A DNA stretch of 64,000 bases from Amphritea japonica ATCC BAA-1530 (GTDB lineage Bacteria; Pseudomonadota; Gammaproteobacteria; Pseudomonadales; Balneatricaceae): assembly GCF_016592435.1 (NCBI RefSeq), contig NZ_AP014545.1, forward strand, positions 1-64,000, given 5' to 3'. Within the stretch, counting starts at the first letter, position 1; every line of letters begins with the position of its first letter. A model generated the notes under the pieces. The model did no database searches, had not been told where the DNA came from, and saw only the letters and a program-made list of their open reading frames with translations. Below are positions 38,553-48,353 of the stretch, in pieces. A program made the position numbers and the translations under genes.

Positions 38553-39065
38553 ATGACTAAACCATTTATTGCTATTTTGATGGGTTCTGACTCAGACCTT
38601 CCGATTATGAAAGCTTCTGCTGAAATCCTGCGCGGCCTGGATGTTCCTTTCGAAATGAAAGTTAGCTCCGCTCACCGTACGCCGGTTCAGACCCACGATT
38701 ACGTTAAAGACGCTGATCAGCGTGGTGCTGTTGCCTTTATCTGTGCAGCAGGTATGGCGGCTCATCTGGCGGGTGCAGTTGCGGCAAACACAACTAAGCC
38801 TGTGATCGGTGTACCAATCGAATCCTCTTTAGATGGTCTGGATGCCCTGCTGTCTACGGTACAGATGCCGGGTGGCATTCCAGTTGCAACTGTTGCTATC
38901 GGTAAAGCCGGTGCGAAAAACGCAGCTTACCTGGCGGCACAGATTGCTGCTGTACAGGATGCTGAACTGGCTGAGCGTATCAAAGCAGAGCGTCAGGCAA
39001 ACACTGATGCGGTTATCGCTAAAGATAACGCGCTACAGGAAAAGCTGGCGAACGGCGAAATCTGA
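38553..39065 (+). CDS. purE: 5-(carboxyamino)imidazole ribonucleotide mutase PurE
   Basis: Class I PurE of purine synthesis, converting N5-CAIR to [38 protein letters not shown] and [20 protein letters not shown] are diagnostic. The ATG at 38553 gives a 170-aa protein; the open frame extends upstream without meaning. The usual partner purK is not in this window; tsaC follows 5 bp downstream. Confidence 0.95.
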   Translation: MTKPFIAILMGSDSDLPIMKASAEILRGLDVPFEMKVSSAHRTPVQTHDYVKDADQRGAVAFICAAGMAAHLAGAVAANTTKPVIGVPIESSLDGLDALLSTVQMPGGIPVATVAIGKAGAKNAAYLAAQIAAVQDAELAERIKAERQANTDAVIAKDNALQEKLANGEI

Positions 39066-39070
39066 TCGCT

Positions 39071-39628
39071 ATGGGCTGGTGGCATATTCGTCAGGCAGCC
39101 AGGGCGATGCACCTTGGAGGTGTTATCGCCTATCCTACTGAAGCGGTTTGGGGGCTTGGCTGTGACCCGTTCAATGAAACCGCGGTTCACCGGTTGCTTA
39201 AAATTAAGCGTCGGCCTCTGCATAAAGGCCTGATTCTGGTGGCTTCCTCGATACAACAGGTGCAGCCATTGCTGGATAATATTGCGCCTGAAGAGCAAGA
39301 GAGAATCAAGGCGACATGGCCCGGTCCAGTGACCTGGATTCTTCCTGATCCGGACAATCTGATCCCCACCTGGGTTAAAGGAAATCATAGTTCTGTTGCT
39401 GTGAGAGTAAGTGATCACTATCAGGTAAAAAGTCTCTGTGATGCTTTTGGTTCCATGATTATATCCACATCGGCAAATTTCTCAGATAAACACCCTGCAA
39501 GAGATAAAATGAAAGTAAGTATTCACTTTAAGGAAAAAGTGGATGTTATCGTGCCTGGTGAGCTCGGCAAGTTAAGTCGGCCGACAAAAATATATCGTCT
39601 GGACAGTGACCAACCGGTAAGAAGTTAA
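39071..39628 (+). CDS. tsaC: Threonylcarbamoyl-AMP synthase TsaC
   Basis: YrdC/Sua5-fold enzyme making threonylcarbamoyl-AMP for t6A37 tRNA modification. The 185-aa protein contains GGVIAYPTEAVWGLGCDP, the KRRP loop KIKRRPLHKG, PGPVTWILP and STSANFS. No C-terminal Sua5 domain, hence TsaC rather than TsaC2. Placed before hemF and aroE as in pseudomonads. Confidence 0.95.
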   Translation: MGWWHIRQAARAMHLGGVIAYPTEAVWGLGCDPFNETAVHRLLKIKRRPLHKGLILVASSIQQVQPLLDNIAPEEQERIKATWPGPVTWILPDPDNLIPTWVKGNHSSVAVRVSDHYQVKSLCDAFGSMIISTSANFSDKHPARDKMKVSIHFKEKVDVIVPGELGKLSRPTKIYRLDSDQPVRS

Positions 39629-39680
39629 ATCAGTACAGTTAGTGATAACTAATCACATCGAGACCTTAAAGGTAATATAA

Positions 39681-40595
<915 letters not shown>

Positions 40596-40596
40596 G

Positions 40597-41427
40597 GTGA
40601 GTGATCGTTACGCAGTCTTTGGAAACCCGATTAAGCACTCTAAATCACCGCTGATTCATACGGCATTTGCTCAACAGACCCACCAGACGCTTAGCTACAA
40701 TGCGATGCTGGTGCCAGAAGATGGCTTCGACGAGGCTGTGGATAACTTTCTGTCGGGCGAGGGCAAAGGGCTGAACATCACCGTCCCGTTCAAAGAAGAT
40801 GCCTGGAAAAAAGCGGAGTCACACTCTGATCGGGCGAAACTGGCGGGAGCCGTCAATACCCTTTACCGAAACGAAGCGGGCCAGCTCTGCGGCGATAACA
40901 CCGATGGTTTGGGGCTGGTGGCAGACATCACCCTGAATAACGGCGGTGAAATACGCGGCAAAGATCTGCTGATTCTGGGCGCTGGCGGAGCTGTTCGCGG
41001 TGTTCTGGAACCTATCCTTGCTCATAACCCTGCGCGGGTTGTGATCGCTAACCGCACTCTGGCCCGGGCTGAAGTGCTGGTCGAGGTCTTTCAGGGGCTG
41101 GGTGCGATCGAAGCCTGTGGCTTTGATCAGTTAGCGGGTCAGCAGTTTGATCTGGTGATCAACGGCACAGCAGCCAGCTTACAGGGAGAGGTCCCTCCCC
41201 TGCCAGATGATCTGCTGCGTGAAGGCGCCTGGTGCTATGACATGATGTATGGCGCTGACATTACCGCCTTTAACCAGTGGGCAACCGACCATGGTGCAGA
41301 AAAAGCGATCGATGGGCTGGGGATGCTGGTAGAACAGGCGGCTGAGTCGTTTTCTATATGGCGTGGAATCCGCCCGGATACTTCTGAACTAATTCAAGAG
41401 CTTAGACATCAGTTATCGTCAAAATAA
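40597..41427 (+). CDS. aroE: Shikimate dehydrogenase
   Basis: NADP-dependent enzyme of aromatic amino acid synthesis. The start is GTG at 40597, giving SDRYAVFGNPIKHSKSPLIH; GGAG lies 7 bases upstream inside the hemF 3' end. Substrate motifs KGLNITVPFKE and GDNTDGLGL and the nucleotide-binding GAGGAVRGVLEP are intact; 276 aa. Confidence 0.96.
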   Translation: MSDRYAVFGNPIKHSKSPLIHTAFAQQTHQTLSYNAMLVPEDGFDEAVDNFLSGEGKGLNITVPFKEDAWKKAESHSDRAKLAGAVNTLYRNEAGQLCGDNTDGLGLVADITLNNGGEIRGKDLLILGAGGAVRGVLEPILAHNPARVVIANRTLARAEVLVEVFQGLGAIEACGFDQLAGQQFDLVINGTAASLQGEVPPLPDDLLREGAWCYDMMYGADITAFNQWATDHGAEKAIDGLGMLVEQAAESFSIWRGIRPDTSELIQELRHQLSSK

Positions 41428-41559
41428 CGGTCACTAAAATCCTTCCTTGCGCGGAGTTTCTCATCGGGTTATAAAAGAAGAAGCTGAATAATGCGTTCTG
41501 CAGAGTTTCATCAGGACTCATTCTCAGGTTCCGAACTCCAGCCGCAGGAATGATCCGTT

Positions 41560-43935
41560 ATGGAAAAAGAGACCCGCCTGTCCCCCGATCAGCTGTACCG
41601 TCACTGCAACACTGAGTTGCTGCCCTTCAAAACCACTGAAACTCTGGAACCCTACACCGGCTTCTTTGGTCAGGAGCGTGCGGTCGAAGCGATGGAGTTT
41701 GGTATCGGCATGAAACGGCCCGGTTACAACATGTTTGTCATGGGTAACCCTCATACCGGCCGATTTTCATTCGCCATCGACAGTATTCGCAGTATTGCCA
41801 AGAAAGAGCTGAAGAAAACCAGCGACTGGTGCTATCTCAATAACCTTGATGAGAGCCGCAGCCCTTTGGTTATTCAGCTGCCCGCTGGTAAAGGCTGGGC
41901 ATTCCGGCGGGATATAAAGCACCTGATCGAAGGTATTCTTACCGAGCTGGCGGCGGCGTTTGAAAGCCCTGCGTATCAGCGCAAGAAAAGCAAAGTCGAG
42001 CGGGACTTTAACCGTCTCTATGATCAGGCGATCGAACTGGTCGATGGTCTGGCCAGAGAGCACAGTATCGCGCTGTACCGGGATGCTGGCAGTATCGGCT
42101 TCACGCCGGTCGCCGAGGGTCAGGGCATGGACGAGGCGGCGTTCTCCCAACTGCCGGAAGATGTCCGGGATGAGTTCACCCGCAACATCGCGAAGCTGGA
42201 AGAACACCTGAACGAAGAGCTCGCGAGTATGCCGAAGTGGCGCCGTGAAGCGGGCGATAAAATGAAAGCGCTGGATCGTGAAACTGCGCGCAGTGCAGTA
42301 GCCCCGCTGATTCAACCCCTGCGTGAGAAATACCATAGCAACAGCGGTGTACCGGATTACCTGACACAGCTGGAATCTAATCTGGTTAAAAACGCGCTGG
42401 ATATTATCGAGGATGATAAACCCAACGAGGCGCGTACCGATCTGGCTCGTCGGCAGTACATGGAGAGCACCTTTGGCGTCAATATGGTGGTGGATAACCA
42501 AAAAACCAAAGGTGCGCCGGTGGTTTTTGAGACCCACCCTACCTACGATAATCTGTTTGGCCGGGTCGAATACAATTCCGAAATGGGTGCCCTGAGCACC
42601 AACTTCCAACTGATTCGCTCCGGTGCACTGCACCGGGCCAATGGTGGCTATCTGGTGCTGGAATCAGAGAAACTGCTGGAGCAGCCCTTTGTTTATGGTG
42701 CCCTGAAGCGGGCGCTCAAATCCCATGAGATCCGTATCGAAAATCCGATGTCAGAGATGACGGGCATGGGTACGATCACGCTGGCACCCCAATCTATCCC
42801 TCTGAGTGTCAAAGTGGTGCTGATCGGCACCCGGGAAACCTACTATCTGCTACAAGAGCTGGATCACGACTTCGAGAAGATGTTCCGCGTGGTGGTGGAT
42901 TTTGATGAAGACGTAAAACGCGAACCGGCGACGATCCGTAGCTATGCCCGGTTGATGAAAACCCTGGCCGATGAAGAAAATCTGGCTCCTCTCAATCGTC
43001 AGGCTGTTGCCCGGCTGGTGGAACACAGCTCCCGTCTGACGGAAGATCAGGAACTGCTCTCCGCTCATGTGGGTGAGCTGGTAGACCTGCTCTGTGAAGC
43101 AGACTACAAGCGGATCCGTCAGAAAGATGAGATTATTAACGATCAGCATGTCGAAATGGCGCTACAGGCGAAAGAGCGCCGTACCAGCCGTATCTCATCG
43201 AAGATTTTAGACAGTATTCTCAATGAAACCGTCCTGATTGATACCGATGGTGAAGAAGCAGGCCGTACCAACGGACTGACGGTGCTGGGTGTCGGTGATG
43301 TATCGTTCGGCTTTCCCGCGCGTATTACGGTGACGGTGCATCCGGGTAATCGCGGCATTGTCGATATCGAACGTGAGGTAACCCTGGGGCAGCCGATCCA
43401 CTCGAAAGGGGTGCTGATCCTCTCCGGCTATCTGGGCCATAAATACGCCAAAGACTTCCCGCTGACCCTGTCCGCCAGTATCGCGTTAGAACAGTCTTAC
43501 GGCTATGTCGACGGAGATAGCGCGTCAATGGCGGAAGTTTGCACCCTAATCTCCGCATTAACCGATATTCCAATTAAACAGCAATTCGCCATTACCGGCT
43601 CGATCAACCAGTACGGTGAAGTGCAGGCTATCGGTGGTGTGAATGAGAAAATAGAGGGTTTCTTCAACCTCTGTAAAACCCGCGGACTCACCGGTTCACA
43701 AGGGGTGATCATCCCGAAAGCCAATGTTCGTAACCTGATGCTCAAGCGCGAAGTGGTCGACGCGGTCGCCGAAGGGCAATTCTGCATCCACGGCGTCTCA
43801 ACCGTCGACCAGTGTCTGGAACTTCTGATGGGCCGCAAAGCCGGACAGTTGAAAGAGGACGGCACCTTCACCCAGCGCTCGGTTAATGCGCAGGTGGTGA
43901 AGCGGTTGAGGGAAATCGCAAAAGCTAAGGCGTAG
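41560..43935 (+). CDS. LonB-like ATP-dependent protease
   Basis: A 791-aa AAA+ protease of the YcbZ/LonB group, with an AAA domain and a C-terminal Lon serine/lysine protease domain. The catalytic Ser is in DGDSASMAEVC and the Lys in IGGVNEKIEGFF. It lacks the substrate-binding N-terminal domain of classic LonA. The ATP-binding loop near residues 50-65 reads MGNPHTGRFSF, a degenerate Walker A without the Lys, as is common in this group. Its 3' end overlaps a palindrome (43922-43944), and the variable region starts right behind it. Confidence 0.92.
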   Translation: MEKETRLSPDQLYRHCNTELLPFKTTETLEPYTGFFGQERAVEAMEFGIGMKRPGYNMFVMGNPHTGRFSFAIDSIRSIAKKELKKTSDWCYLNNLDESRSPLVIQLPAGKGWAFRRDIKHLIEGILTELAAAFESPAYQRKKSKVERDFNRLYDQAIELVDGLAREHSIALYRDAGSIGFTPVAEGQGMDEAAFSQLPEDVRDEFTRNIAKLEEHLNEELASMPKWRREAGDKMKALDRETARSAVAPLIQPLREKYHSNSGVPDYLTQLESNLVKNALDIIEDDKPNEARTDLARRQYMESTFGVNMVVDNQKTKGAPVVFETHPTYDNLFGRVEYNSEMGALSTNFQLIRSGALHRANGGYLVLESEKLLEQPFVYGALKRALKSHEIRIENPMSEMTGMGTITLAPQSIPLSVKVVLIGTRETYYLLQELDHDFEKMFRVVVDFDEDVKREPATIRSYARLMKTLADEENLAPLNRQAVARLVEHSSRLTEDQELLSAHVGELVDLLCEADYKRIRQKDEIINDQHVEMALQAKERRTSRISSKILDSILNETVLIDTDGEEAGRTNGLTVLGVGDVSFGFPARITVTVHPGNRGIVDIEREVTLGQPIHSKGVLILSGYLGHKYAKDFPLTLSASIALEQSYGYVDGDSASMAEVCTLISALTDIPIKQQFAITGSINQYGEVQAIGGVNEKIEGFFNLCKTRGLTGSQGVIIPKANVRNLMLKREVVDAVAEGQFCIHGVSTVDQCLELLMGRKAGQLKEDGTFTQRSVNAQVVKRLREIAKAKA

Positions 43936-44017
43936 CCTTGGCTTTAGACCGCTGCTGTGCGGCTAGCTCGTCGCTGGAACGTCACAAAAAACGTGACTAG
44001 CTCGTTGCTTGAAAAAT
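43922..44017 (+). repeat. Palindromic repeat, copy A (REP-like)
   Basis: Starts with the inverted repeat AAGCTAAGGC/GCCTTGGCTT at the end of the LonB-like gene and contains two near-direct copies of TAGCTCGTCGCT/TAGCTCGTTGCT around a small hairpin. The segment ending AGCTCGTTGCTTGAAAAA resembles the reverse complement of copies B and C. Confidence 0.45.
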
Positions 44018-44181
44018 CTAAGAAAGAGCAGCGGGTAAACGTTGAGTTAGCGCTTTGATTTAATTAAAAATGACAGTTACGACGGCCTGTCAAAGTCGGT
44101 GAAGAGTAGGTTATTAGAAAAAATGCAGCCTCTACAGGCACTATAATCTACAATTAGGCGTCAATTCATCAAGGAAGAGTC

Positions 44182-44628
44182 ATGAATCTACTAACTCTAG
44201 GTTTCAGTAGTTACGATATTGCGTTGCTCTTTTTTTGCCCTGCTGGAGCTGTACTAGGTAGCTTTGCATATGCAATAACAGAAACAATATCTCACAAGCC
44301 GCCAACAAAAGAAGACGATTATGAATTTGCTAATGCCCATGTAAGCAAAGCAAGGGGCGTATGGCTTGGTTTACGTCTCGTTCTCGGTGGTATTCTCGGT
44401 CTAGTTCTAGGGTTATATTTCATCGGTGCCATTCAAGAAACACCAACAACACTTGCTAAAATAGTAGCTCTTTCCATTTTGGCGGGATACGCAGCCCCAA
44501 ATATTTGGTTGGCACAAGAAAACGCTGTTACAAATCGATTGCTAAGTCTTATCAATGAATCGTCGCCAGAGTCGCTTAACAAGCCATTCAAAGGCCATAA
44601 CGGTGGCGATAAAGCTGCCACGCTATAA
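44182..44628 (+). CDS. Unknown membrane protein of a three-gene cassette
   Basis: A 148-aa protein with about three transmembrane segments (residues 12-35, 65-85 and 92-112), the middle pair glycine-rich (LVLGGILGLVLGLYF). No family recognised. AAGGAAGAG precedes the ATG. The DUF2188 gene follows after 28 bp, then the TIR-like gene, so the three are likely one operon. A membrane effector or anchor is possible by context. Confidence 0.55.
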   Translation: MNLLTLGFSSYDIALLFFCPAGAVLGSFAYAITETISHKPPTKEDDYEFANAHVSKARGVWLGLRLVLGGILGLVLGLYFIGAIQETPTTLAKIVALSILAGYAAPNIWLAQENAVTNRLLSLINESSPESLNKPFKGHNGGDKAATL

Positions 44629-44656
44629 TGGGGCTTTATGTTTCAAGGAGAAGTTT

Positions 44657-44890
44657 ATGAGTAAGAAGTCACAGCATGTCGTTAAAGGCAGTAAAGGAGG
44701 CTGGGATGTAAAAAAAGGGGGCGGTGAAAAAGCAAGCCGTCACTTCGATACTCAAGAGGAAGCAATCGATTACGGAAGGCAGGTAGCAAAGAATCAAAAG
44801 GCTGAGTTTTATGTCCACGGAAGAGACGGAAAAATTCGATCTAAAGACAGTTATGGTAATGACCCGCATCCTCCAAAGGATAAAAAGTAG
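44657..44890 (+). CDS. DUF2188 domain protein
   Basis: A 77-aa basic protein that fits the DUF2188 family: HVVKGSKGGWDVKKGGGEKA, then the helix TQEEAIDYGRQVAKNQ, then AEFYVHGRDGKIRSKDSYG. Function of the family is unknown; it often sits beside mobile or defence genes. AAGGAG at 44645-44650 sets the start. Two bases separate it from the TIR-like gene. Confidence 0.8.
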   Translation: MSKKSQHVVKGSKGGWDVKKGGGEKASRHFDTQEEAIDYGRQVAKNQKAEFYVHGRDGKIRSKDSYGNDPHPPKDKK

Positions 44891-44892
44891 CC

Positions 44893-45531
44893 ATGGACGG
44901 TTTTGACAGAAATGTTTTTGTAAACTGCCCCTTTGATGATGACTATCGCCAATTATTGCTTTCAGTTGTTTTTACTGTAAAGCACCTTGGTTACAATCCA
45001 AGGCTCTCTTTAGAGAGGGCTGATTCCGCTGAATCACGAATCGACAAAATAGTTGGTCTAATAAATCAATCGAAGTATGGGATTCATGATTTATCTAGGA
45101 TTGTTTCAGAAGGAGGAAATGAGCATTACCGAATGAATATGCCATTTGAGCTTGGTATTGATTACGGTTGCCAAAAACTCAAAGAGGGTGCTTGGTCTCA
45201 AAAGAGAATTTTGATTCTTGAAAAAGAAAAATATCGTTATCAGAAAGCACTTTCAGACCTTTCAGGATCGGATATAAAAAATCATGATGATGAGCCCTCA
45301 AAGATAATTAAGGCTGTTAGAGATTGGTTTGTAACGACAGAATCTATACGTGCAGATAGCGGAAATAAAATTTGGAATTCGTATAATGATTTCCAAGCTT
45401 ACCTTTATGATGAGCTTATCGAGAACGATGGGCATGAATCTGTTGATGACGCTCAAGTATCAGAGATTATGCAACACATGACAGTATGGTTCAGTATGGA
45501 AACAGATAACAAAGCAACCGGTTATCGGTAG
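44893..45531 (+). CDS. Predicted TIR-like nucleotide-binding protein
   Basis: A 212-aa protein beginning NVFVNCPFDDDYRQLLLSVV, with RIDKIVGLINQSKYGIHDLS and MPFELGIDYG following. This strand/helix pattern and the E-L-G element resemble TIR-like or related nucleotide-cleaving Rossmann-like folds found in defence effectors; a specific family name is not assured. It starts 2 bp after DUF2188 and is probably coupled to it. It could act as an NAD-consuming effector or a ligand sensor; inference only. Confidence 0.6.
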   Translation: MDGFDRNVFVNCPFDDDYRQLLLSVVFTVKHLGYNPRLSLERADSAESRIDKIVGLINQSKYGIHDLSRIVSEGGNEHYRMNMPFELGIDYGCQKLKEGAWSQKRILILEKEKYRYQKALSDLSGSDIKNHDDEPSKIIKAVRDWFVTTESIRADSGNKIWNSYNDFQAYLYDELIENDGHESVDDAQVSEIMQHMTVWFSMETDNKATGYR

Positions 45532-45592
45532 TCTGTTGGCTCGAAACTTTTAAACGGCTACTGAGTTGTCCGTATTGTTATTACGGCGTTAA

Positions 45593-46386
45593 ATGTACAT
45601 GGAGAGTATCTTGAGGTTTAAAGAGTTCATTAAAAGAGTGCTTGTTCTTGTGCTTTCTTTGATTTTTTTAGTGTTTTTAAAGATCGATTTAGGAATAGAG
45701 GGGGCCATTTTTTTTGTCCTTATTGTAGCAGTATTTATTTTTGCTGAATTAATTCAAATTAAGAGTTCGCTCGTCAAGACGTATGCTGAGGCTTTGACAG
45801 AAAATAAGCTAATTTTGTTTTTTTAGAAAATCGTATTTTAAATTATTTTGTAAGTGGCGTTTTTTCACTTTATTTTTCATTTTATCTATTTGTTCATGTA
45901 AATACGAATGAGTATAACGAGCTTTATTTTTTTGTTTTCTCTGGTTTTCTTCTCAGCTTTCTCGTGCTACCAGTAAAAAGCACAATGAATTCTTTGTTTA
46001 AAGAACTTCCTGCTAAGGCTTTTTCCCGCCTCTCTGTCGTTTTTATTGTCGTGCTTTTTACCGTGATTTTAGATGGGACGTATAATGCTTTTTTACCCGT
46101 TGATAGCAGAGTGAAAGAACCTTTCGATATAGATATACCTCTTTATGTGATGGATGATATTAAGCACTCTTACATCTATCTTCAGCATACCTTGCGAACA
46201 GCCTTATACCTGAAGGTTAATGTTCAATCTGTTGCCTTGTATGACGAGGTTGGTGACTGGTTTGCAATTATTAGGTTTTTTTTATTATTGTCTCCGACAC
46301 CATACATCGCGTATGCGCTTATTTACCTTTCACTAAATTCAATAGTGAATTTTAATATTACTAGAGCTGGTAATAATGACTTATAA
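45593..46386 (+). pseudogene. Membrane protein gene split by a frame change at a T7 run
   Basis: The first frame (45593-45826, 77 codons, two hydrophobic segments) ends at ATTTTG-T7-AG. In the -1 frame, reading continues without a stop through a hydrophobic region (LYFSFYLFVH, YFFVFSGFLLSFLVLPV) into the frame ending at 46386. The joined protein would be about 262 aa with five or six transmembrane segments. One T more would restore the frame. Real mutation, phase variation or base-call error cannot be told apart. Family not recognised. An alternative TTG start at 45611 has a better ribosome site. Confidence 0.5.
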
Positions 46387-46648
46387 AAAATGTTTTGTGG
46401 TGATGATTTTTCTCGCTTCGGCTTTGATCGTTGTATCCACTATGTTTATTAAGGCACAAATAATAAGTGCTAACCTTGATTTAAAAGACAAAATTTCATC
46501 TTTAAGTAGTGATCTTGATAATACAAAAGAACTGCTTTCTCTTTCTAGAGAGCAAGTTAAGGTACTTACCACTAAAAATAGTGAATTAGAGAAAATTGGT
46601 GAGGAAAGGGTTCTTAAAATCTGGGCAATGTACCAAGATGGCACCTAA
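46376..46648 (+). CDS. Small membrane-anchored coiled-coil protein
   Basis: A 90-aa protein with one N-terminal transmembrane segment (CFVVMIFLASALIVVSTMF) and a heptad-like coiled coil (residues 33-80). It overlaps the preceding membrane-protein frame by 11 bp, so it is likely its partner. No family recognised. Confidence 0.5.
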   Translation: MTYKKCFVVMIFLASALIVVSTMFIKAQIISANLDLKDKISSLSSDLDNTKELLSLSREQVKVLTTKNSELEKIGEERVLKIWAMYQDGT

Positions 46649-46780
46649 AGAAACAAAGGGGCAGACCTGAACAGAGTGATTGATTTGATTGTTGGAAGGG
46701 TGAGCAACAGATCTCGAACCCGTTGGTCTGCTATCTGAATATAAAGAAAGGGGGAATCAGTGCTATGCTGTTTTCCCAAT

Positions 46781-46834
46781 CTTTTTCGAGCAAGTAAAAC
46801 GAATTTTTACATCGAGCAACGAACAACGAGCTAC
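46781..46834 (+). repeat. Palindromic repeat, copy B (REP-like)
   Basis: CTTTTTCGAGCAAGTAAAAC, then a loop and TTTTTAC, then ACGAGCTAC. Closely similar to copy C at 50181-50227, and both stand just downstream of yrdA-like sequence on the minus strand. Confidence 0.6.
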
Positions 46835-47071
46835 TCGCAGTACTCTTCTGCGATATGCTTATCCTTCAATTTCACATAATTCCCCGCCGTGTAGGTAAAG
46901 AATTCCATCTCTTTCTCGGTCAGTGCGCGGGCTTCTTTGACCGGGCGGCCGACGTAGAGTGGGCCGCTTTTGAGGGTTTTACCCGGCGGGACCAGGCTGC
47001 CTGCGCCGATGATGACGTCTTCTACCACCACCGCGCCCATGCCTACTAATACCCGGCTGCCGATGGTGAGG
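46831..47071 (-). pseudogene. Truncated second copy of gamma-carbonic anhydrase gene
   Basis: The last 69 codons of a yrdA-like gene, from IIGAGSLVPPGKTL through GRPVKEARALTEKEMEFF to YVKLKDKHIAEE. It is similar to the 3' part of the intact gene at 50236-50775 but differs by scattered substitutions and an internal deletion near GTCTTCTACCACC. Homology stops at about 47071. The left-handed beta-helix repeats and the metal-binding His residues are missing, so it is inactive. The divergence suggests a copy from another lineage rather than a recent duplication. Confidence 0.85.
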
Positions 47072-47116
47072 ATTAAAGGGTCCTGATCCCTTCAATGCTA
47101 ATATCCGTGTATTACC

Positions 47117-47188
47117 TTATAACAAGCGCAAGCAGTCGGAAAAATTATTCGCTGTGCCCCCAATTTTCCGCTGTTTCGGGCGTTACAC
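47117..47188. other. attC-like imperfect hairpin
   Basis: TTATAACAAGCGC opens and GGGCGTTACAC closes a hairpin whose inner arms AAGCAGTCGGAAAAATT and AATTTTCCGCTGTTT pair with single unpaired bases. Core-like ends and bulged bases recall integron attC/VCR sites. The right core GTTACAC departs from GTTRRRY, and no integrase gene is in the window. Confidence 0.4.
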
Positions 47189-47245
47189 TAATATCGAACC
47201 ATCGTGCATACGTGATAGAATCATATGTAATGGATATTAAATTTT

Positions 47246-47527
47246 ATGGAGATTACTTTGGATAGTTTTTTTAAAGCAGCCCTTGGTGTAGGAGGCTTAG
47301 GAACAGTAGGCGCTGCTGTATTTTTTGGCTTATACAAAGATTGGTTAGCACTCGATATTTTCTCAAAACTATCAGCAGATCAAACGTTTATCATTATGCT
47401 GGTTTTCTTAGGGTTGGTTTTTCTTAGTCTTGTTGTGCTTGTGACAGCTTACATGTTGAAAGGAATTAAAATCAATTCAGCCAAAGCAACGAATAGCTCT
47501 GTAGCTATAATCAACGACACAAAATAG
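47246..47527 (+). CDS. Two-helix membrane protein of ABC-3C system (candidate effector)
   Basis: A 93-aa protein with two hydrophobic segments (residues 10-30 and 45-70) and a polar tail ending SSVAIINDTK. ATG at 47246 or TTG at 47258 may start it; the TTG has GGAG six bases upstream. It is 1 bp from the ABC-3C C-terminal-domain gene. In ABC-3C systems the effector is usually fused to that domain; here the tail recalls the N-terminal SVAAVNHG segment of the next protein, so this may be a split membrane effector. Inference. Confidence 0.6.
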   Translation: MEITLDSFFKAALGVGGLGTVGAAVFFGLYKDWLALDIFSKLSADQTFIIMLVFLGLVFLSLVVLVTAYMLKGIKINSAKATNSSVAIINDTK

Positions 47528-47528
47528 C

Positions 47529-48119
47529 ATGATTAATAGAAATAACGCAGAGGCGCAAGAAGGGTCAGTTGCTGCCGTCAATCATGGCAATGGCCCTCAA
47601 CACATTGATAACAGTACTACAATCCGACTTGGTGGATTAGTTAATCTTGCAGAAACTGCTACAGGGGCGATAGTATTTGATCCTGTGGCGATGCGCGAAG
47701 CAATTTTGTCAATAGATCACTCACTTGAGAGTATTAACGATAGCCAAAGTGATTTTGATATCATTGACGTAGAAAAGAAAAATAAACTTAATGGATTGAC
47801 ACAAGAGTATTATGACGAATTCATTTCGATAAATTATGAGCCATACTTCCTAGAGCTAGATGTATTTTTAAAGCAACGAGAGAATGAAGATCTTCAAAAG
47901 AAAGTGCACAATATTGTTGCAAGTTTAAATAGAAAGATTTTTATAAAACGAAAGTACTTTGATGCCTTTGAAGACCTCTTAACCTCCATTGAAGAAGCTC
48001 TCTTGGAGTCAGAATTCAAGGCTCTCCAAGGCAAAGAGTATACAATTAGCTTTTTCTTGTACTATTTATATGCTTGCTGTCTTATCGGGAAAAAAACTGA
48101 TGAGGAAAAGAAATGCTAA
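47529..48119 (+). CDS. ABC-three component system C-terminal-domain protein
   Basis: A 196-aa protein whose second half fits the ABC-3C C-terminal domain: NKLNGLTQEYYDEFISINYEPYF split around residues 81-103, a helical KIFIKRKYFDAFEDLL and FFLYYLYACCLIGKK. The N-terminal 80 residues include GSVAAVNHGNGPQHIDNSTT and no catalytic motif. ABC-3C systems are conflict modules in which an SMC-like ATPase and a small middle component control an effector carrying this domain. It is cotranscribed with the 93-aa membrane gene and overlaps the next gene by 7 bp. Confidence 0.82.
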   Translation: MINRNNAEAQEGSVAAVNHGNGPQHIDNSTTIRLGGLVNLAETATGAIVFDPVAMREAILSIDHSLESINDSQSDFDIIDVEKKNKLNGLTQEYYDEFISINYEPYFLELDVFLKQRENEDLQKKVHNIVASLNRKIFIKRKYFDAFEDLLTSIEEALLESEFKALQGKEYTISFFLYYLYACCLIGKKTDEEKKC

Positions 48120-48346
48120 CTCCTCATAGATTTACAAATTTTAATTACTGTCTTGTTTATGTGTCCTCATTAGTTATTGAATGCCTAATATACAGAGGTG
48201 ATTCAAACTTAAGCGAACTATACAAATACTGCAAAGCTTCAAGTACTGAAATAAATGAACAAGATATAACGCTTGCAGTAAGCTTTTTATATCTACTTAG
48301 TAAAGCAAAATACAATATCGAAACCGATATTGTTACGCTTGTGTGA
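48113..48346 (+). CDS. ABC-three component system middle component
   Basis: A 77-aa helical protein resembling the short middle components of ABC-3C systems (MC6-like): NYCLVYVSSLVIECLI, then SELYKYCK and ITLAVSFLYLLSKAKYNI. GAGGAAAAG precedes the ATG. It overlaps the preceding gene by 7 bp and is followed by the ATPase 7 bp later. Thought to bridge effector and ATPase. Confidence 0.78.
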   Translation: MLTPHRFTNFNYCLVYVSSLVIECLIYRGDSNLSELYKYCKASSTEINEQDITLAVSFLYLLSKAKYNIETDIVTLV

Positions 48347-48353
48347 GAGAATT

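Noticed and set aside
45535-45595. Possible second attC-like site ending GCGTTAAATG
   Set aside because: The right core looks suitable, but no matching left core or paired stem could be found.
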